Below, in pieces: positions 1 to 12,196 of a DNA stretch of 64,000 nucleotides. This DNA comes from Acholoe squamosa (lineage: Eukaryota > Annelida > Polychaeta > Phyllodocida > Polynoidae): assembly GCA_949317995.1 (NCBI GenBank), contig OX439038.1, positions 70,008,659 through 70,072,658 of the forward strand, written 5' to 3'. The notes beneath the pieces are model-generated. The model saw only the letters and a program-made list of their open reading frames with translations. It was not told the DNA's origin and ran no database searches. The position numbers and the translations under genes were made by a program. How positions within the stretch are numbered: the stretch's first letter is position 1; each line of letters opens with the position of its first letter.

Positions 1-32
1 GGACTGCGGCTTTCCTCCTATCTCCTCTTTAG

Positions 33-108
33 GACCTACCACATGAACGAGGATGGTCGCTTTGCTCACTACACCGGCTTCCAGTTCCTCAGCTTCTGGG
101 CATACCAG
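33..108 (+). CDS. DUF1295 / steroid 5-alpha-reductase-like membrane protein, internal exon (exon 1 of those visible)
   Basis: Seen: a pyrimidine-rich tract ending in AG at 31-32 precedes an open exon that ends at a GTAAAT donor (109). The first base completes a codon begun in an upstream exon outside the window. The reading continues with TYHMNEDGRF and ends FLSFWAYQ at phase 0, which fits exon 29737-29863. Known: DUF1295 (PF06966) proteins are multi-pass membrane proteins related to the steroid 5-alpha-reductase C-terminal domain, and their substrates are mostly undefined. This exon matches the family region with a charged stretch followed by an aromatic membrane helix. The 5' part of the gene and its promoter lie to the left. 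Function beyond family membership is not shown. Confidence 0.72.
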
Positions 109-327
109 GTAAATTTGTACCTCTTTTAATCCTTCAAGAGTCGCATAGTTCATCAATACAACCATTTGTCTTCATAATGCATGAGGGCAGCCCTAATGTT
201 CTGGCTGTAATTGCTTAAACAAATCTAACAGAGTTCGTATACATTATAATGCCATGATGTGCCAATGCAGTGCTGGTTAGTATGCGCACCAGCACAGGAT
301 TAGTGGATCTGAAGTGATATTTAAGGT

Positions 328-687
328 TTAACCCTTTAAGGACAGAGCTAGGCCTACCGTACTGTGAGGATGCACATCTCGATCCTTCATAGGCAAGGAT
401 ACTACAGGGTGCTTCTAACTTCAGGAGTGTATAGGCCCCGCAGCTTTGACAAGATTTGTAATGCTATTCACCATGCAGTGATGCATTCATATTTACTTAA
501 TGAGAGCAAATTCATATTGTGAATAAACGAATTAACTATGTGTCCTTTAAAAGGCTAACAAGTCTAGATCCTCGCTATATCATCTCTCCTGTAGGGAAAA
601 CATCATACAGGAATGTACCCCTTGTCACTACTTCACCCAGAAAGGAGCAAAGTGCTTTAAAACACTACGCCCAACTTAAAGAGTTAA
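328..687. mobile_element. Probable TTAA-flanked MITE (piggyBac-like ends)
   Basis: The left end reads TTAACCCTTTAAGG from 328. The right end (about 667-687), read on the other strand, is TTAACTCTTTAAGT. Imperfect inverted ends opening with TTAACYCTTTAAG plus flanking TTAA fit piggyBac-type target sites. There is no transposase inside; an open frame at 519-710 has no recognisable similarity. The same end sequence recurs at 32401. Confidence 0.4.
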
Positions 688-1490
688 GGGAGGAGGTTGA
701 GGTGGTTTAAACACGGCAGCTGCATGTTAAAAAAAGCTGACACATTAAGTCTTTTCATTCAGACCCTTAATCCCCTCTGTCTGATTTTTGTATGCGTGCT
801 GGAGGCTGATAAAGAATATCCAACACACGCCTACTAATCTGCATTTACCGTTTCTTTTGTTTTCAATTAGAGTTGGTCGTGCCTGTTCCAAAAGTGAATA
901 ATTGAGCACTTCCACCCGGATATCTTTTTAACAGTGAAATGGTGAAATGTCCATCAAAGCATTATGTCCATTGGTCATTATGATACACATTTCTTTGCAG
1001 TCAACTCACGAGAGCTGATTCGATGCATCATATTGACAGTAACAAAACCTTGTAGAGCCAGTCTGATGCATGAATGTAGCACTATACAGCACCGTGTATC
1101 CCTCTTTGCAACAAATGGGCATAATTTGATACATTTTATGTCTTGAAAGGTTTAATTATCGTGATTTAGGAAAGTTAAACACTCCCTCACAAAACCGAAC
1201 CATTCGAAAATACATGATCGAAATATTTTATAACTAACTTGAGCAGAGGAAGCCTGCTGTGTACCAGCTTTGTACTGCTCTTGTTGACATCTCAAGTTGG
1301 TTGGGTTTTGTTGTGACTGGTAGGTGCAATATAGATATAACCATGATGCAGACTGCAGAGTGTGATTTTTTTTATTGATTATGTTAAACTCAACCATCAT
1401 ACAGTGACAAATTAGAGAAAAACGAGACCGACACATCCAAACTACAAGACACCTCTGATAAGCACTCTGATTACTTCACAAGGCTCAAAG
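688..1490. other. Intronic DNA without recognised features
   Basis: AT-rich sequence. Two short open frames (964-1146 on + and 1152-1436 on -) show no recognisable domain and are taken as chance. Confidence 0.5.
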
Positions 1491-1531
1491 GTGAAAGGAA
1501 AAAAAAAGAACACTGGTAATAGATGGCTTAG

Positions 1532-2023
1532 ATGAAGACGGACCTGGCAGTTTACGAGATACCCTCAACCAACTCACAAATGACCTTGGATTGGACTTTA
1601 ATAATTCAGTGGCAAAGGCTTTGTACAGGCGAGGTAAGAAACAAAGTTCCTACAGAAAGAAAGAAAAGGAACCCCAACTTCAAAAAAAGAAACAGACCAG
1701 TGGTGATAATTTTCTCGTCCGCATACTATAAACTAAAAACAATTTCTAACATCAAGAATCTACAGGGGAATGATGCCCTAAAGGGTGTCCACGTGTCAGC
1801 CTATGTAAGCCAAGAGGAAAAGAAGATGCAAAAAGATCTACGCTCAATTCATGCCCTGGCACATAGTAAAAGTATAGACTATACAGTCAAGGGAACCCAA
1901 GTTATTATTGCTGGCCAGAACTATGCATATAGAGACCTTGGTAATCTTCCACTCAACCTCTCGCTAAAAAATGCAAAGACAGTCGATACACCAGATGGAA
2001 TTGCATTCCAGAGTGAGCTATAG
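1532..2023 (+). pseudogene. LINE ORF1-like protein fragment
   Basis: A 163-residue open frame. Its middle part (about residues 55-135) reads RPVVIIFSSAYYKL and then an LQG...KGVHVSAYVSQEEKK segment, followed by RSIHALAHS and a short strand VIIAGQNYA. This pattern (basic lead, 'RPvivrF', 'l+g..vfv.edlt.e+..l') is the RRM-like/C-terminal region of CR1/L2-type ORF1 nucleic-acid-binding proteins. It would coat LINE RNA. The N-terminal coiled-coil part was not found, so the piece is partial. The match is from motif pattern only. Confidence 0.55.
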
Positions 2024-2519
2024 ACACACGGAAAAGTACCAATACCAACGGCTGAAGAAACCAGACTACAAGATGCAGCAGACCCAGCAGTATAGTTACT
2101 GTAAGTGACATGGCTTTGGAATTCTGTATTGATCAAATCAACATGGAGTAGAGATAGGGTTATTTGACCATATCATGTTATTAATGTACACTACATTATT
2201 CCTAAATGTGGACCAAAACCTTCTTTGTCTAGATTAGATACACACCATCAATCACTGTTGCTATGGTAACCTGCTATCTTTGTGTACATCATCATGCGCA
2301 CAATTTAAACCGGTAAAAGGGACGGCTTAAAGGCCTATGTTCCAAATTTGGTATATCTATTAGTGAAACCCACTAGCATCCTGGGAGTCAATGCATGGAA
2401 TATACTGGTATTCTTTATCTTTATTTACAGAACTCATGGTTATTATATGACCAAGATTGTTACCTCTAAAATACTGAGAATTGTATGCAATACAGTGATG
2501 TGATTAGTATTAAGAGCAC

Positions 2520-3507
2520 CAAAGGTCTACGCTTCTTGCATCTTAATGCATGCAGCTTAAAAGCCTATCATGTAACTATATGTGCAGAATTATATCCTGC
2601 TAATCTAGAAGTTTTTTCTTTCTCGGAGACCTGGTTGAAATGTTAGGATGATGAAACCAATTATCAATTTGATGGTTAGATATAGACTCGACAGGCAAGT
2701 ACTGGGTGACAAGGGTGGAATTAAAATTGGGGGAGGGGTTTGTTTATATGTGAAACATGGTATACCACATGACTACTGGTACTGTAGTCACATGAACGGA
2801 TCTGATGAAAATATAGAAGTTCAATGTTTAAAAATTTCAAAAGAACACATGAAACCTGTTCTTGTTTTTAATGTTTAAAGACCCTCTGATGGTGACAAAA
2901 ATACTTTTGTTGATATTTTTGAAGATATTATTTCCAATCTGGATGACAGGGACAGTTTTGAAATTATTGCCATGGGTGATTTCAATTTTAATGTTGTAGA
3001 GGAAAATGATATTATAACTTATTGAACCACCTCAAGGGACATTGCTTTAACCAGGCGATTAAAGAATGTACAAGGAAAAAGGTGATACTGCACTTGGTCT
3101 TTACTAATAATATTATGAGGCCGAATTTTATTAAGGCTGGAGTCTGTAATAATTCCATTTCTTACCACCTACCAGTATACCTTATTTGTAAAAAATGGAA
3201 ATTTCCTGAAGAGAAAGTGTATATAGCAGGATGTTCATACTCAAAGCTCTCTGATGAAACATTATTCAATGAGTTTGATAATTTTAACTGGGACACCTTT
3301 GATATAACAAATGATGTAGACTGTGCATGGACCCAATTTGAAACTGCAGTTCATAGTGCTTTAGATAAACATTGCCCCATACATCGTAAGCATAGGGATC
3401 CATGGATGACTCAGAATGTCCTTGAAATTATAAGAGATAAAATAGAAAATTATGGAAAGCCAGATGTTCTGGCAAGGAAAAAGACTGGGAAATCTCACCC
3501 GAAATAA
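2520..3507 (+). pseudogene. LINE endonuclease domain and EN-RT linker, broken
   Basis: At 2524-2644 the frame gives GLRFLHLNACSL and then EVFSFSETWLK, the opening and the catalytic-Glu (SETWL) motif of an APE-type LINE endonuclease. After a shift, 2646-2878 gives DRQVLGDKGG and GGGVCLYVKHGIP. Near 2970 comes a GDFNFN motif, and 3022-3507 gives LVFTNN...AGVCNNSISYHLPVYLI, the family's final 'SDH' motif altered to SYH, then DKHCPIHRKHRDPWMT of the EN-RT linker. Changed catalytic residues and frame breaks make it non-functional. Confidence 0.75.
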
Positions 3508-3597
3508 GGCCAACAAAATTATTGATAGAGCGCATAAAAACTTTTTTAAAGAACAAGCAGAAGCCTATAAAAATGACCATAGAAAATTTTGGAGAGT

Positions 3598-4560
3598 TCA
3601 CCTGGAGAAGTTCCTGATTTTATGAATCAATACTTTACTAAAATAGGTCCAGCTCTTGCAAAGGACCTGTACATCCCATGGAAGCCTTATGACAATTGTA
3701 TTGTAAATAAAAATTGATCCCTTTGTTACCAATGTACAAGAAGTTACTAAATTGGTAACAAAGGGATCAATTTTTAATATTGTACCTAGCTCATAGAAGG
3801 TTTCCCATGTTACCCCCATCCCCAAAGCAGGTGATAACAAATTGGTAAATTATTATAGACCGATGTCCCTCTTACCAATACCCTGTAAATTAATTGAAAA
3901 AAAATGTTCATAATCGTGTTTATGGGTTTCTCTTGAGGGAGAAGGTATTAACATCTCACCAAGGTGGTTTCTGACCTGGATATAGCAAAGTCGTCACACT
4001 GGCCAAGTTTACAGATGAGATTAAAAGGAATATAAATGTGGGTAATTCCACTGTTGCTGCATTTATAGACCTATGCAAGACTTTTGACACCGTGGACCAC
4101 TCTGTTTTGTTAATCAAGCTTAACCATTATGGGGTCAGGTCTGACAATTACCATTGGTTCAAAAATTACCTTACCAATAGATTTCAGACTACTGTAGCAA
4201 ACGGTAACCTGTCTGGCAGGGAAAGAGTGGTCTGTGCTGTCCTCCAAGGCTCAATTTTAGGTCCTATGTTATTTTTGATTTATGTAAATGACGTCATTAA
4301 ATGTATTAAAAACTGTAAAGTTAAATTGTATGCTGATGATACGGTAATTTATTCATCCCATAACTGTTTTACTACAGCCAAGCAGGCTTTACAATCAGAA
4401 CTGGAGACTTATGAAACATGGTGCATTCAAAACAAATTATCAATCAATGTTACTAAAACAAAAATCATGATTTTTGCATTCAGTACTATACACTGACAGC
4501 CAATATCTTATTAAATGATCAATTGTTACAGGTAGTTCTCAGCTATAAATATCTTGGTGT
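3598..4560 (+). pseudogene. LINE reverse transcriptase domain, broken
   Basis: From 3800 the frame gives 'HPQS' then a 'DVPLTN' remnant of the RT opening motif. The main open part (4038-4496, 152 residues) holds AAFIDLCKTFDTVDHSVLL (RT block A with its Asp), HYGVRSDNYHWFKNYLTNR, VLQGSILGPMLFLIYVND, KLYADDTVIYSS (catalytic YADD) and the NKLSINVTKTKIM block. The family normally has F/Y-ADDT, so the catalytic site is kept although upstream and downstream frames are broken. Probable clade CR1/L2/Jockey group; the clade cannot be fixed by eye. Confidence 0.85.
3709..3775. repeat. 25-bp perfect inverted repeat (17-nt spacer) inside the LINE
   Basis: The arm at 3709-3733 is the exact reverse complement of 3751-3775 (core GATCCCTTTGTTACC). 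It lies where LINE linker/RT coding should be, so it is a secondary rearrangement, probably a snap-back duplication. Confidence 0.85.
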
Positions 4561-4919
4561 AACCCTAGGTTTTAGTGCTCCCCGAATCCGCAAGGGGGAC
4601 ACTGAGACCTTTCTTTTGATATGTTACACTCCCCCTAAATCAAAATAGAACATTGGGGGTTCCGCTGGGCCCCATCTACACATAGCTTTTTGAATTTTTA
4701 AAATCCATTCAGTAGAACAAAAGATAGGATTTTTTTTTATTTTTCTGACAATTTTCTTAAACTCTGGGTGCGTCTTATACTCGAGATGCGCCTTATACGC
4801 GGGAGATTACAGTATTAAGATAATGTTTGAAAGTGCCACACATGACTAGCACTTTGTATATACATAATATAACCAAGATTAATCTATTGAAAAACAGGAG
4901 ATATATACATGTTTTAAAT

Positions 4920-5180
4920 TATATGTATACAAGGTCCAGAATGGAAGAATTTGTTGATCATCGACATGTTGCTACAGGTATGCATGATGCTCCCACATTA
5001 AAGGTCCTAACACCAAACTGTCTTTCATATACCAGAAGTGTGGAATATATATTGGTTCCACATGCTGGAATGCATTGACTGCCGGGAGGAGAAATGCCCC
5101 TAACTTGGTTCAGTTTAAGGCTGAATCTAAGTTGCATTTGGCAAATCTCTTCTCTTATGTCAATACATAGCGCTATATTT
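4920..5180 (+). pseudogene. LINE RT C-terminal region remnant
   Basis: Frames in this interval spell the usual end of such RTs: a 'HDAPTLKVLTPNCLSYTRS' segment, then a cysteine-tryptophan-asparagine piece (STCWNAL) and LVQFKAESKLHLANL. This is the 'R...y..a..WN.LP...r....l..FK..lk.yL' tail. It is shifted and detached from the RT core by about 300 bp of other sequence. Confidence 0.65.
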
Positions 5181-5666
5181 TTGTAAAGCTTGAGTTACTT
5201 CACTGATAATAAATTGCTAGTCTGTTCTTTGGTCATATATATTCTTTTCTAAACATATATCTTAATCCAGGAAAATCCGTTGACTCCCAAGATAAACTCA
5301 TTTTCTAAAAAAATTTTAAGTGTCAAGTGTTTCGATATCACATATGGAGGTTAGGTAGAAACAGAAGAATCAACCCATACACATTTAACTGTGGGGATGA
5401 GGTTCTCTTCCTTCTGAGTTGACTTGACGCTTAATATAACACCTTTTCTGATATACATGTAGGCTATTGCCAGGTAATTTGTACAATTACATTTCGTAAA
5501 TATGATGTGATATACTGGCGAATATAATATACCATTGAAGCCTTTGCTATATCACTGGTATCACAATGCATGTATTCCTATGATGTACGATTTCACCTAC
5601 AAATGTCCACACTTTCTACAATGCCTATGAGTCAATAAAGTAAATTCAAAGTAAAACAGAATGTAC

Positions 5667-5900
5667 AGTGTGGTTCATTTTGTTGTTGCTGGTGGGTGGA
5701 ATTCAGACTTAATTATTACAGGGATTACAGAGTATGGTTTATTTTGTTTTGGCAGAGTTGATGGAATGCAGACTTAATCATCATACAGACTAGATGGTAT
5801 GGTTTATTTTGTTTTGGCTTAGTTGATGGAATGCAGACTTAATCATCATACAGACTACATGGTATGGTTTATTTTGTTTTGGCTGAGTTGATGGATTGGA
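5667..5900. repeat. 65-bp tandem repeat, about 3.5 copies
   Basis: The phrase GTATGGTTTATTTTGTTTTG starts at 5732, 5797 and 5862, an exact 65-bp period. A diverged copy precedes it from about 5667. Units also contain ATGCAGACTTAATCATCATA. Confidence 0.9.
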
Positions 5901-6305
5901 AGGCCATGATGACTATATGAGTACATGGCTCACAAGATGGATGCCCTGTCACATGGCCGGCTACATACGGGTCTCATTGATATCACTCTCCACCCACACC
6001 TGTAGCCGCTCTCCAGACGCACTCTTCATATACTTGTCAATTTATTCAAATTACCTCTTTTTATCACATACCCATGCATTAGGTATTGCAGACAAGAACC
6101 GGCTTAGGTGTGGAAAAGCTTTTCAACAAGTTACTTATGACATCATCTACTTTTGATATTAAGGAATTTGCGTGTAGACGGAATGTCATTTTATTTCATG
6201 TTAAGAATGACACTCCCCGTAATAAAGCATAGGCACAGCCCTTCCCCAGCAGGGCATGGATGAACTAGATCCCATTCTCATAATGAATAATATGAAATAA
6301 ATACA

Positions 6306-6449
6306 GAGATCCACTCAAATAACTCCAAACTGAATATTTCTTCACTTGTTAGCCTAGGAGCAGAATTCCCCTCGGCTTCGCCTTGTAGATCCTGCTTCGA
6401 GGCTAACTCGTGAAGGAACACTCAGTTTGGAGCAATTTTCGTGGACCTC
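6306..6449. mobile_element. Foldback (palindromic) element with GC-rich loop
   Basis: The left arm, about 6306-6366, pairs with the right arm, about 6385-6449, with scattered mismatches (shared core CTCCAAACTGA, CTTCAC, GTTAGCCT). The loop contains CTCGGCTTCGCCTTG. It resembles in style the hairpins at 41.4 and 63.8 kb, which also carry a CTTCG/CGAAG loop. Confidence 0.65.
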
Positions 6450-8593
6450 CTTCTATCTCTGCAATTGTAAAGTACTATATATTGGCATTACAAATTATTG
6501 GCTTTTTAAAATCAAATGCCGCAGCATGCATTGATAACCACACATTCAAAATAGGGTTTTTGACTTTCGACTCATTGGTGAAACTATAATCATTGAAATA
6601 TCAAATCTACCCAACACTCTTTCATGCATCGTAAAGCGGTATCAAAATCAAATGCACCCCAAACTATTGGTACATGAAGATTCTAAATATAGATCTAGCC
6701 ATACAAAGCAAGATTACTAAATTGTCTCACTTCTACCTGCTGATTCTGAAACATTTAGTTGTCAATAGATAGTGGTAGCTATGGAAATGTCATATATCCA
6801 GAGGTACAAATATATACCCTTCCAATACTATATTTGTTAATTCATAGTAGTACATAAAGATATCCCTTTTACGCAGGCTCATCTTTAGAAATGCATAGTA
6901 GTATATTGAAAGGAGACGTTCCGTCAGGTTCCTTTTCAGTAAATAGATGTAGGTTCAAGCTATCGTAGATTTGGTCAACCAGTACACTTTCGATATCCTT
7001 GTGTAGACTTTGCTTTGTAGCTGCCATAGATCTATGGTTATAGGCAGGTAGTGGGATGCATTATCGACCATAAGATAATGCCCTTCATTCACTGCGGAAT
7101 CTTCAGGGTGCATTGCTTAACAACTGATCTTCATCATGCTGGCTGTTATAAGTGCTTACTCTCCAGGTACCAGATCAAGCAATGGCACCCCCTACTTAAG
7201 GTTCTGCTACTGGTGAATATAATATTATATCAGTGAGCATTAGATAAATAGGTATTAGCCTGGCATGTCCACGCTTCAATCCCATTTATTCCATCTTTAA
7301 ACAGGCTATTCATAGATAGCCCAACGACCTAAGAAAGGAAAGACCAAAAGGTCAGGCTAATAAAAGTTTGAGTATAGATTCACTGCACCCAACACTTTAA
7401 GGCCAGCAAAACATCTCCGGGTTTATGTTCCCTTTTCAATGTGTGGGAACATTATGCTGGCCCATGCATGAGTATCAATGTTGCATCCATGAATCATGAG
7501 AAACGTTGTATGATCAAGGAGCTATGTTCATACATGTTGTCCTTAAAAGGTTGAACTGCCGTATTTGCCATTTGCAAATGGCATTATTTAGCATTAGGAC
7601 CACATCGCATGTCACAATGCCAGATCCCTATCTTTCATCTGCCATTCCTCAAATCCCTGAGTCAGACCTCAGTAAATTTTTCAAGGCGTCCTGACTAGGC
7701 AGTCCATGTCGGACATCTATCGTTATTTGTGATCTTCAGGCGCAGATGATTTATATCCAGTTGTCACACTATTTACTTGTACCCGCTGGCATATCGACCT
7801 ACATTGTATTTATATAAGGGTAGATTTGCCATGGGATGGACACCTACCTTAAGGCTGAATCTTTAGTTATCTATGCATGCTAAGCCCTCTATTTCATTGC
7901 TACGAATTATACTTATATAAACTTTAAATGTACGACTCCAACAAAGAGCTCAATATGCATGGATTCTACTAAAAATCAAATCTTTTAGGGCTTTTTAACA
8001 CAGCTTTCAGTGTCCGCAACATGGTGAACTTACCAAACACATATATACACTACTTCAGACCCTTGAGCCATGGGCAAATTTCGTGGTGTATAGAGCTGGC
8101 TGTAAGCGACTTACATGGGTTTGGTCTACAGTGGTGTATGGTAGCTAGGCGTGGATGCTTTACCTTTATTGATCAGCTAAAGAGGTTAGGCCTACCAACT
8201 TGTCACAAACACCCTAGACCTCATCAGTAGGTGCTATCTCTCAGAAATTGATATGTGGTTTTCCACATAGTGCCTGACGGTTCTTATACCTACCTGTATT
8301 TGATACCGCTGTGATGATATTATGTATATGACAACTTACTACCTTGCAACTAAGGTTGTAACTTTATTTGATTTATTGGTACACCAAATGATAAAACAAA
8401 GGCGAGGAACTGAAGTGGAAAACCAGTGTTCTATGAACCATCAGATCTTCACTGCAAAACATTCTATGACCCTTGCCATTTTGCCTTCAGTTGGTCAGGA
8501 AATCAGACATTCTCCCATCTGCAGCTATCTAACACTCTCTCCTATTCTCAGAACCTAAGTGCTTACCTTTCCTGGAGCAGCTACAAACTGTGA
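6450..8593. other. Intronic DNA without recognised features
   Basis: AT-rich unique-looking sequence. Small open frames at 7051-7236, 7506-7694, 8021-8230 and 8322-8558 show no domain, initiation context or neighbour support. A short imperfect stem (GGCCAGCA ... TGCTGGCC) lies at about 7402-7463. Confidence 0.5.
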
Positions 8594-8705
8594 CATGATG
8601 TACCGGGCATGATGTGTAACTCATGATGTACCGGGCATGATGTGTAACTCATGATGTACCGGGCATGATGTGTAACTCATGATGTACCGGGCATGATGTG
8701 TAACT
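8594..8705. repeat. 28-bp tandem repeat, 4 perfect copies
   Basis: The unit CATGATGTACCGGGCATGAT plus GTGTAACT is repeated four times without change. Perfect identity suggests recent expansion. The unit contains two CATGATGT-type words. Confidence 0.95.
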
Positions 8706-9492
8706 TTGCAGTACTGCATTGATGTATCATTAAAACACAGCAGGATCCACCTGGAGGCACCGTGTGGTTTCTAAAGGGTTATATGGCTAGGAAGAGGCAT
8801 ACATGGGTTAGCTCTTTGTGTGTGTGGTTAGGACATAAATATAATGCCAAGTATGATGACCGGCGCCTGATGACCTTGACACTGGGTAATGGCGCGTGTC
8901 CTTCAGCAAGGCTAATCACTGTACACTATAGGGTGGTCTCTAATGTGTCAGGTGAAAAGGTTTTAAAGTTATTTCTATCCGATAGCTTATACCCAGAGGT
9001 ATTTTATTCTGACGATAGAATAGAATGACCAAAATGTTGATATATTAATTGTTATTATGAATATACATAATGGTTATGTAGGGGGTCAGGCTGGATATAT
9101 TTTAGACCAATGCATTTATTCTGTGCATTTTACTGTTAAATTTTAGGGTGAAATTGGTGCTCATCGTGATGGCTGCTATATTAGTCATTTTCGCACCAGC
9201 ACCAGCTTTCAACAGCAAGGGATTCACTAACTGGGAAATGCGGGAGAGGGCTATAGTTTTTAAAAAAAGAAAACTTTATAAAAGTCTCATCGAAATATGA
9301 AAATACACCAATACAGCCAATAGATAATTTTAGCTAGAATTACAACTTCATGGGAAATCAAAAACTTCTCTATGCTATGACATTACTTGAGTAAAACATT
9401 GAAAAGGTGCATGGTGCATTTATCATTTTATAAATGCATCATGGTTGCCCATCGCCATGATAACTGAGCGCGAATTTATTCATAATGTTAAC

Positions 9493-9592
9493 CCTATAAG
9501 GGGAACATGACTTATGCCCTATAAGGGGAACATGACTTATGCCCTATAAGGGGAACATGACTTATGCCCTATAAGGGGAACATGACTTATGC
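9493..9592. repeat. 25-bp tandem repeat, 4 perfect copies
   Basis: The unit CCTATAAGGGGAACATGACT plus TATGC is repeated exactly four times (100 bp), directly after a GTTAA. There are no variable spacers, so it is a minisatellite. Confidence 0.95.
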
Positions 9593-9684
9593 AAAGCTGG
9601 CAAGTTTCTCATTGACCTGTACATCATGACGACAATGATGCATGAATATAAAATCATCATGCCGCAAATGGATGGTTGAAATAA

Positions 9685-12150
9685 ACCATGGTTGTTTTCT
9701 ATGTTATGAGTTTTACTTTAAAAGAGTCTCCCATATTGGCATGCATAAAACCCATTATTCCTGGATGTTTGTAACATGATTCCCTCCCTACTCACGCAAC
9801 CTGAATCACTTCTGCTTAGGTAGGTCTCATTTGGATGGCTGAATACACAATTGAAAACAAATCTGAAAATGCAGTTTCCATTTTGATTGTGAGAAACTTC
9901 AATTACATGTTTCTTTATGTGAAATGGCCTTTTGTCAACCATGGTAATGCACAGAGATTGGGATAGAAGGGTTTTTAAAATATTGTGTTTTAAAAAATGG
10001 CAGTGGATTTAACTGATGATAACAATTATTTACTGTGTCCTGATGTGATCTGTTACCTTCCAGCCTGTGTTTTTTCCAGATTCATCCTTAAATAAAAATT
10101 AGAGTAAAACTGCTTCATTTCACCAGGTGAAACACAATTACCACAGGTCTTATTTAAACCACTATCTATTAGACTGAAATGGTGCAAGCTTTAAAATTTG
10201 ACCTGAAAAACGTACCTGGAACTATACTCTAAAATGCTAAAGTCAGTGAGTAAAACAAAATAATATTTCTATCAACATTAGAGTGCATTGACATGGTGCT
10301 AAAAGGAGAAAGTGTACTACACTATGCACCCAGCCAGTACCGCACTATAGGTTCAGTATGGTGTAACTAGCTCGAGCTGCATTGTTACACCATGAGCATG
10401 AACCTTGAGGCATAATGCGGCTTCTGTATGGTTTAAAGCATTGATCTCCATCACATGATACAAACATTTACAATGGTATAGAAGTAGGAAGGCATAAAAC
10501 AGCCAGTGTAGTGCCTTCACCCGACCCTGACCTCAGGCTATACAAACACAGTAAGCGGCAGGTGTGTGCTCTTACCCATCTATGTCTGTGTATAGAAGGA
10601 GCTAAAACCTTTATGGACCACGATGTCATGATGACTCAACATGCATGTACATTTAATAGTTGTCCCTATGCAGCAAGGCAGTCACAGTAAGTGATTCACC
10701 AGCAGTGCATTGAGGCAGTGCATCATGTCACCCTTACAGCAGTGTATCAGCCGTGCAGAGTCTTCCTGTGACATGCCTAAATCCCTGGAAATTTAGTTCT
10801 CAGGGGTGCATTCATCTATTATGACAACAAGGGCATCTGATGCATTTTGAGCATTTTGCAGACCTTAAAGAGGTATCAAGCTCTCATTGTGTACTGAACT
10901 GCTCCAGGAGGAATACCTGAATAACAAACTTAATCAAAAGCTGAAGATGAACTCTTTCAGGGCGAAATATTGCTTTTATGCACTTTACAATTTGCATCTT
11001 ATCATAATGAATGCAACCTTGGCTGCCACAGCAGTCTATCCTCTTTAGTTTGACAAGATAAAATTGGATGTGCATGTGTGTTGTCTCAGGAAGTTGTCTG
11101 TCTTGGAGAGCAGCACACTGAAGTGGAGGTCAATGATGGATTAATTCAGTAGAACAACATCTGTGGATCATGCTGTCCCTAAAATCAAGAGCTACATCCC
11201 TGAAGGGCACATTGAACGTCATGACTTATATGTTATGGCTAATAAAATTTTAAAACCAAAAGGAAACTGCATAATGACTTTAGTTTATGTGTCAGTGCCA
11301 GGACATGGTCTAAATAAAATGTATAATCCCTCAGGCACTTAAATAATCCACCGCAGTATCAAAAGCCATACATGACTGTAGGATTTCCAATGGCAAAGAG
11401 AACTTATATGTGCATTGACTTTCTATTATAGAATTTTACCCAAAGTTCTTTGTCACACCTAGCCCATGTATATATACAAGTAAACCTGACAAAGGTGCAA
11501 CAGCTGAGCACTCTGTTATCTCATTAATATGTTCCCCTCTCTGTGTGTGTCCTGCACACGTACTATTTGATGTCTACATACAATATGCACATGACACAGG
11601 TGGTGGTGGTCTGGGTATTAGACTATGATATGGTGTGTGTTTGTGAGAGTGGGATATAGCTAGGTTGTAGTAACCTGTTCTTCCATGTTGGTTCCTTTGT
11701 CTTCAGGATGCACCCATGCAGCACTGACAAGTAACTTGCCAGTATTGCATTCACATTTCATTTAACCCTTTAGATGTGTATCGACCCAATAAAGTAGGAA
11801 TGTACTTGTGGCAAGTACCTTACCAGGCTCTATTCATTCATCCGGATGACAAAGGGGCATGATGCGTTAAAGCGTATATCTGGCCCTTAGAGTGTGTGGT
11901 AATATGAAGCACACCTGATGTCTATCTGAAGTACAATTCTGCTTTGTACTTCTTGCTAACATATACAATGATTCTGCCAGGAATAGGGGTAGAGCACATT
12001 TCACAAGTTATTAACATTTACCTGTCATTTTCTATGGGTACATGAAGGCCTATAGGGTGGCCATGTAATATGTGATGTGCTCGGCACATATCTGGTACTA
12101 ATCAATTGAAACATATAATATAGATATTTGGGCGTGTCAGTGAGAATAGG
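9685..12150. repeat. Tandem segmental duplication, copy A
   Basis: Segments near 9688-9750, 10396-10600, 10870-11080, 11335-11420, 11760-11880 and 12090-12150 recur in the same order in copy B (12197-15225). Shared words include TTTAAAGCATTGATCTCCAT, CAGCCAGTGTAG, CCAATGGCAAAGAGAACTT and ATATAGATATTTGGG. Copy A has about 650 bp (9751-10396) that copy B lacks. It holds no gene. Confidence 0.75.
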
Positions 12151-12196
12151 GGAGTTCCTCTCCGCCCAAAATACATTTACCTGAGTTGAAACAAGT

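Larger units (their letters stand above)
1500..5230 (+). mobile_element. Decayed non-LTR retrotransposon (CR1/L2/Jockey-like LINE)
   Basis: Pieces of a two-ORF LINE occur in the right order on one strand: an ORF1-like region (1532-2023), an endonuclease (about 2520-3220), a reverse transcriptase (about 3600-4500) and the RT C-terminal region (about 4920-5170) with AATAAA-like sequence near 5208. Reading frames are broken by stops and shifts. A non-LINE stretch, about 4570-4815, sits between the RT and its C-terminal tail and carries the 'gcgtcttatactcgagatgcg' type motif seen in many dispersed repeats. An inverted repeat at 3709-3775 also disrupts the frame. The copy is inactive. Confidence 0.8.

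Noticed and set aside
1152-1436. 94-codon - strand open frame
   Set aside because: Cys/Gln-rich without family resemblance, adjacent to the LINE 5' end; not supportable.
9493-9592. CRISPR-like array of regular repeats
   Set aside because: Units are contiguous without spacers and the DNA is clearly eukaryotic; it is a minisatellite.
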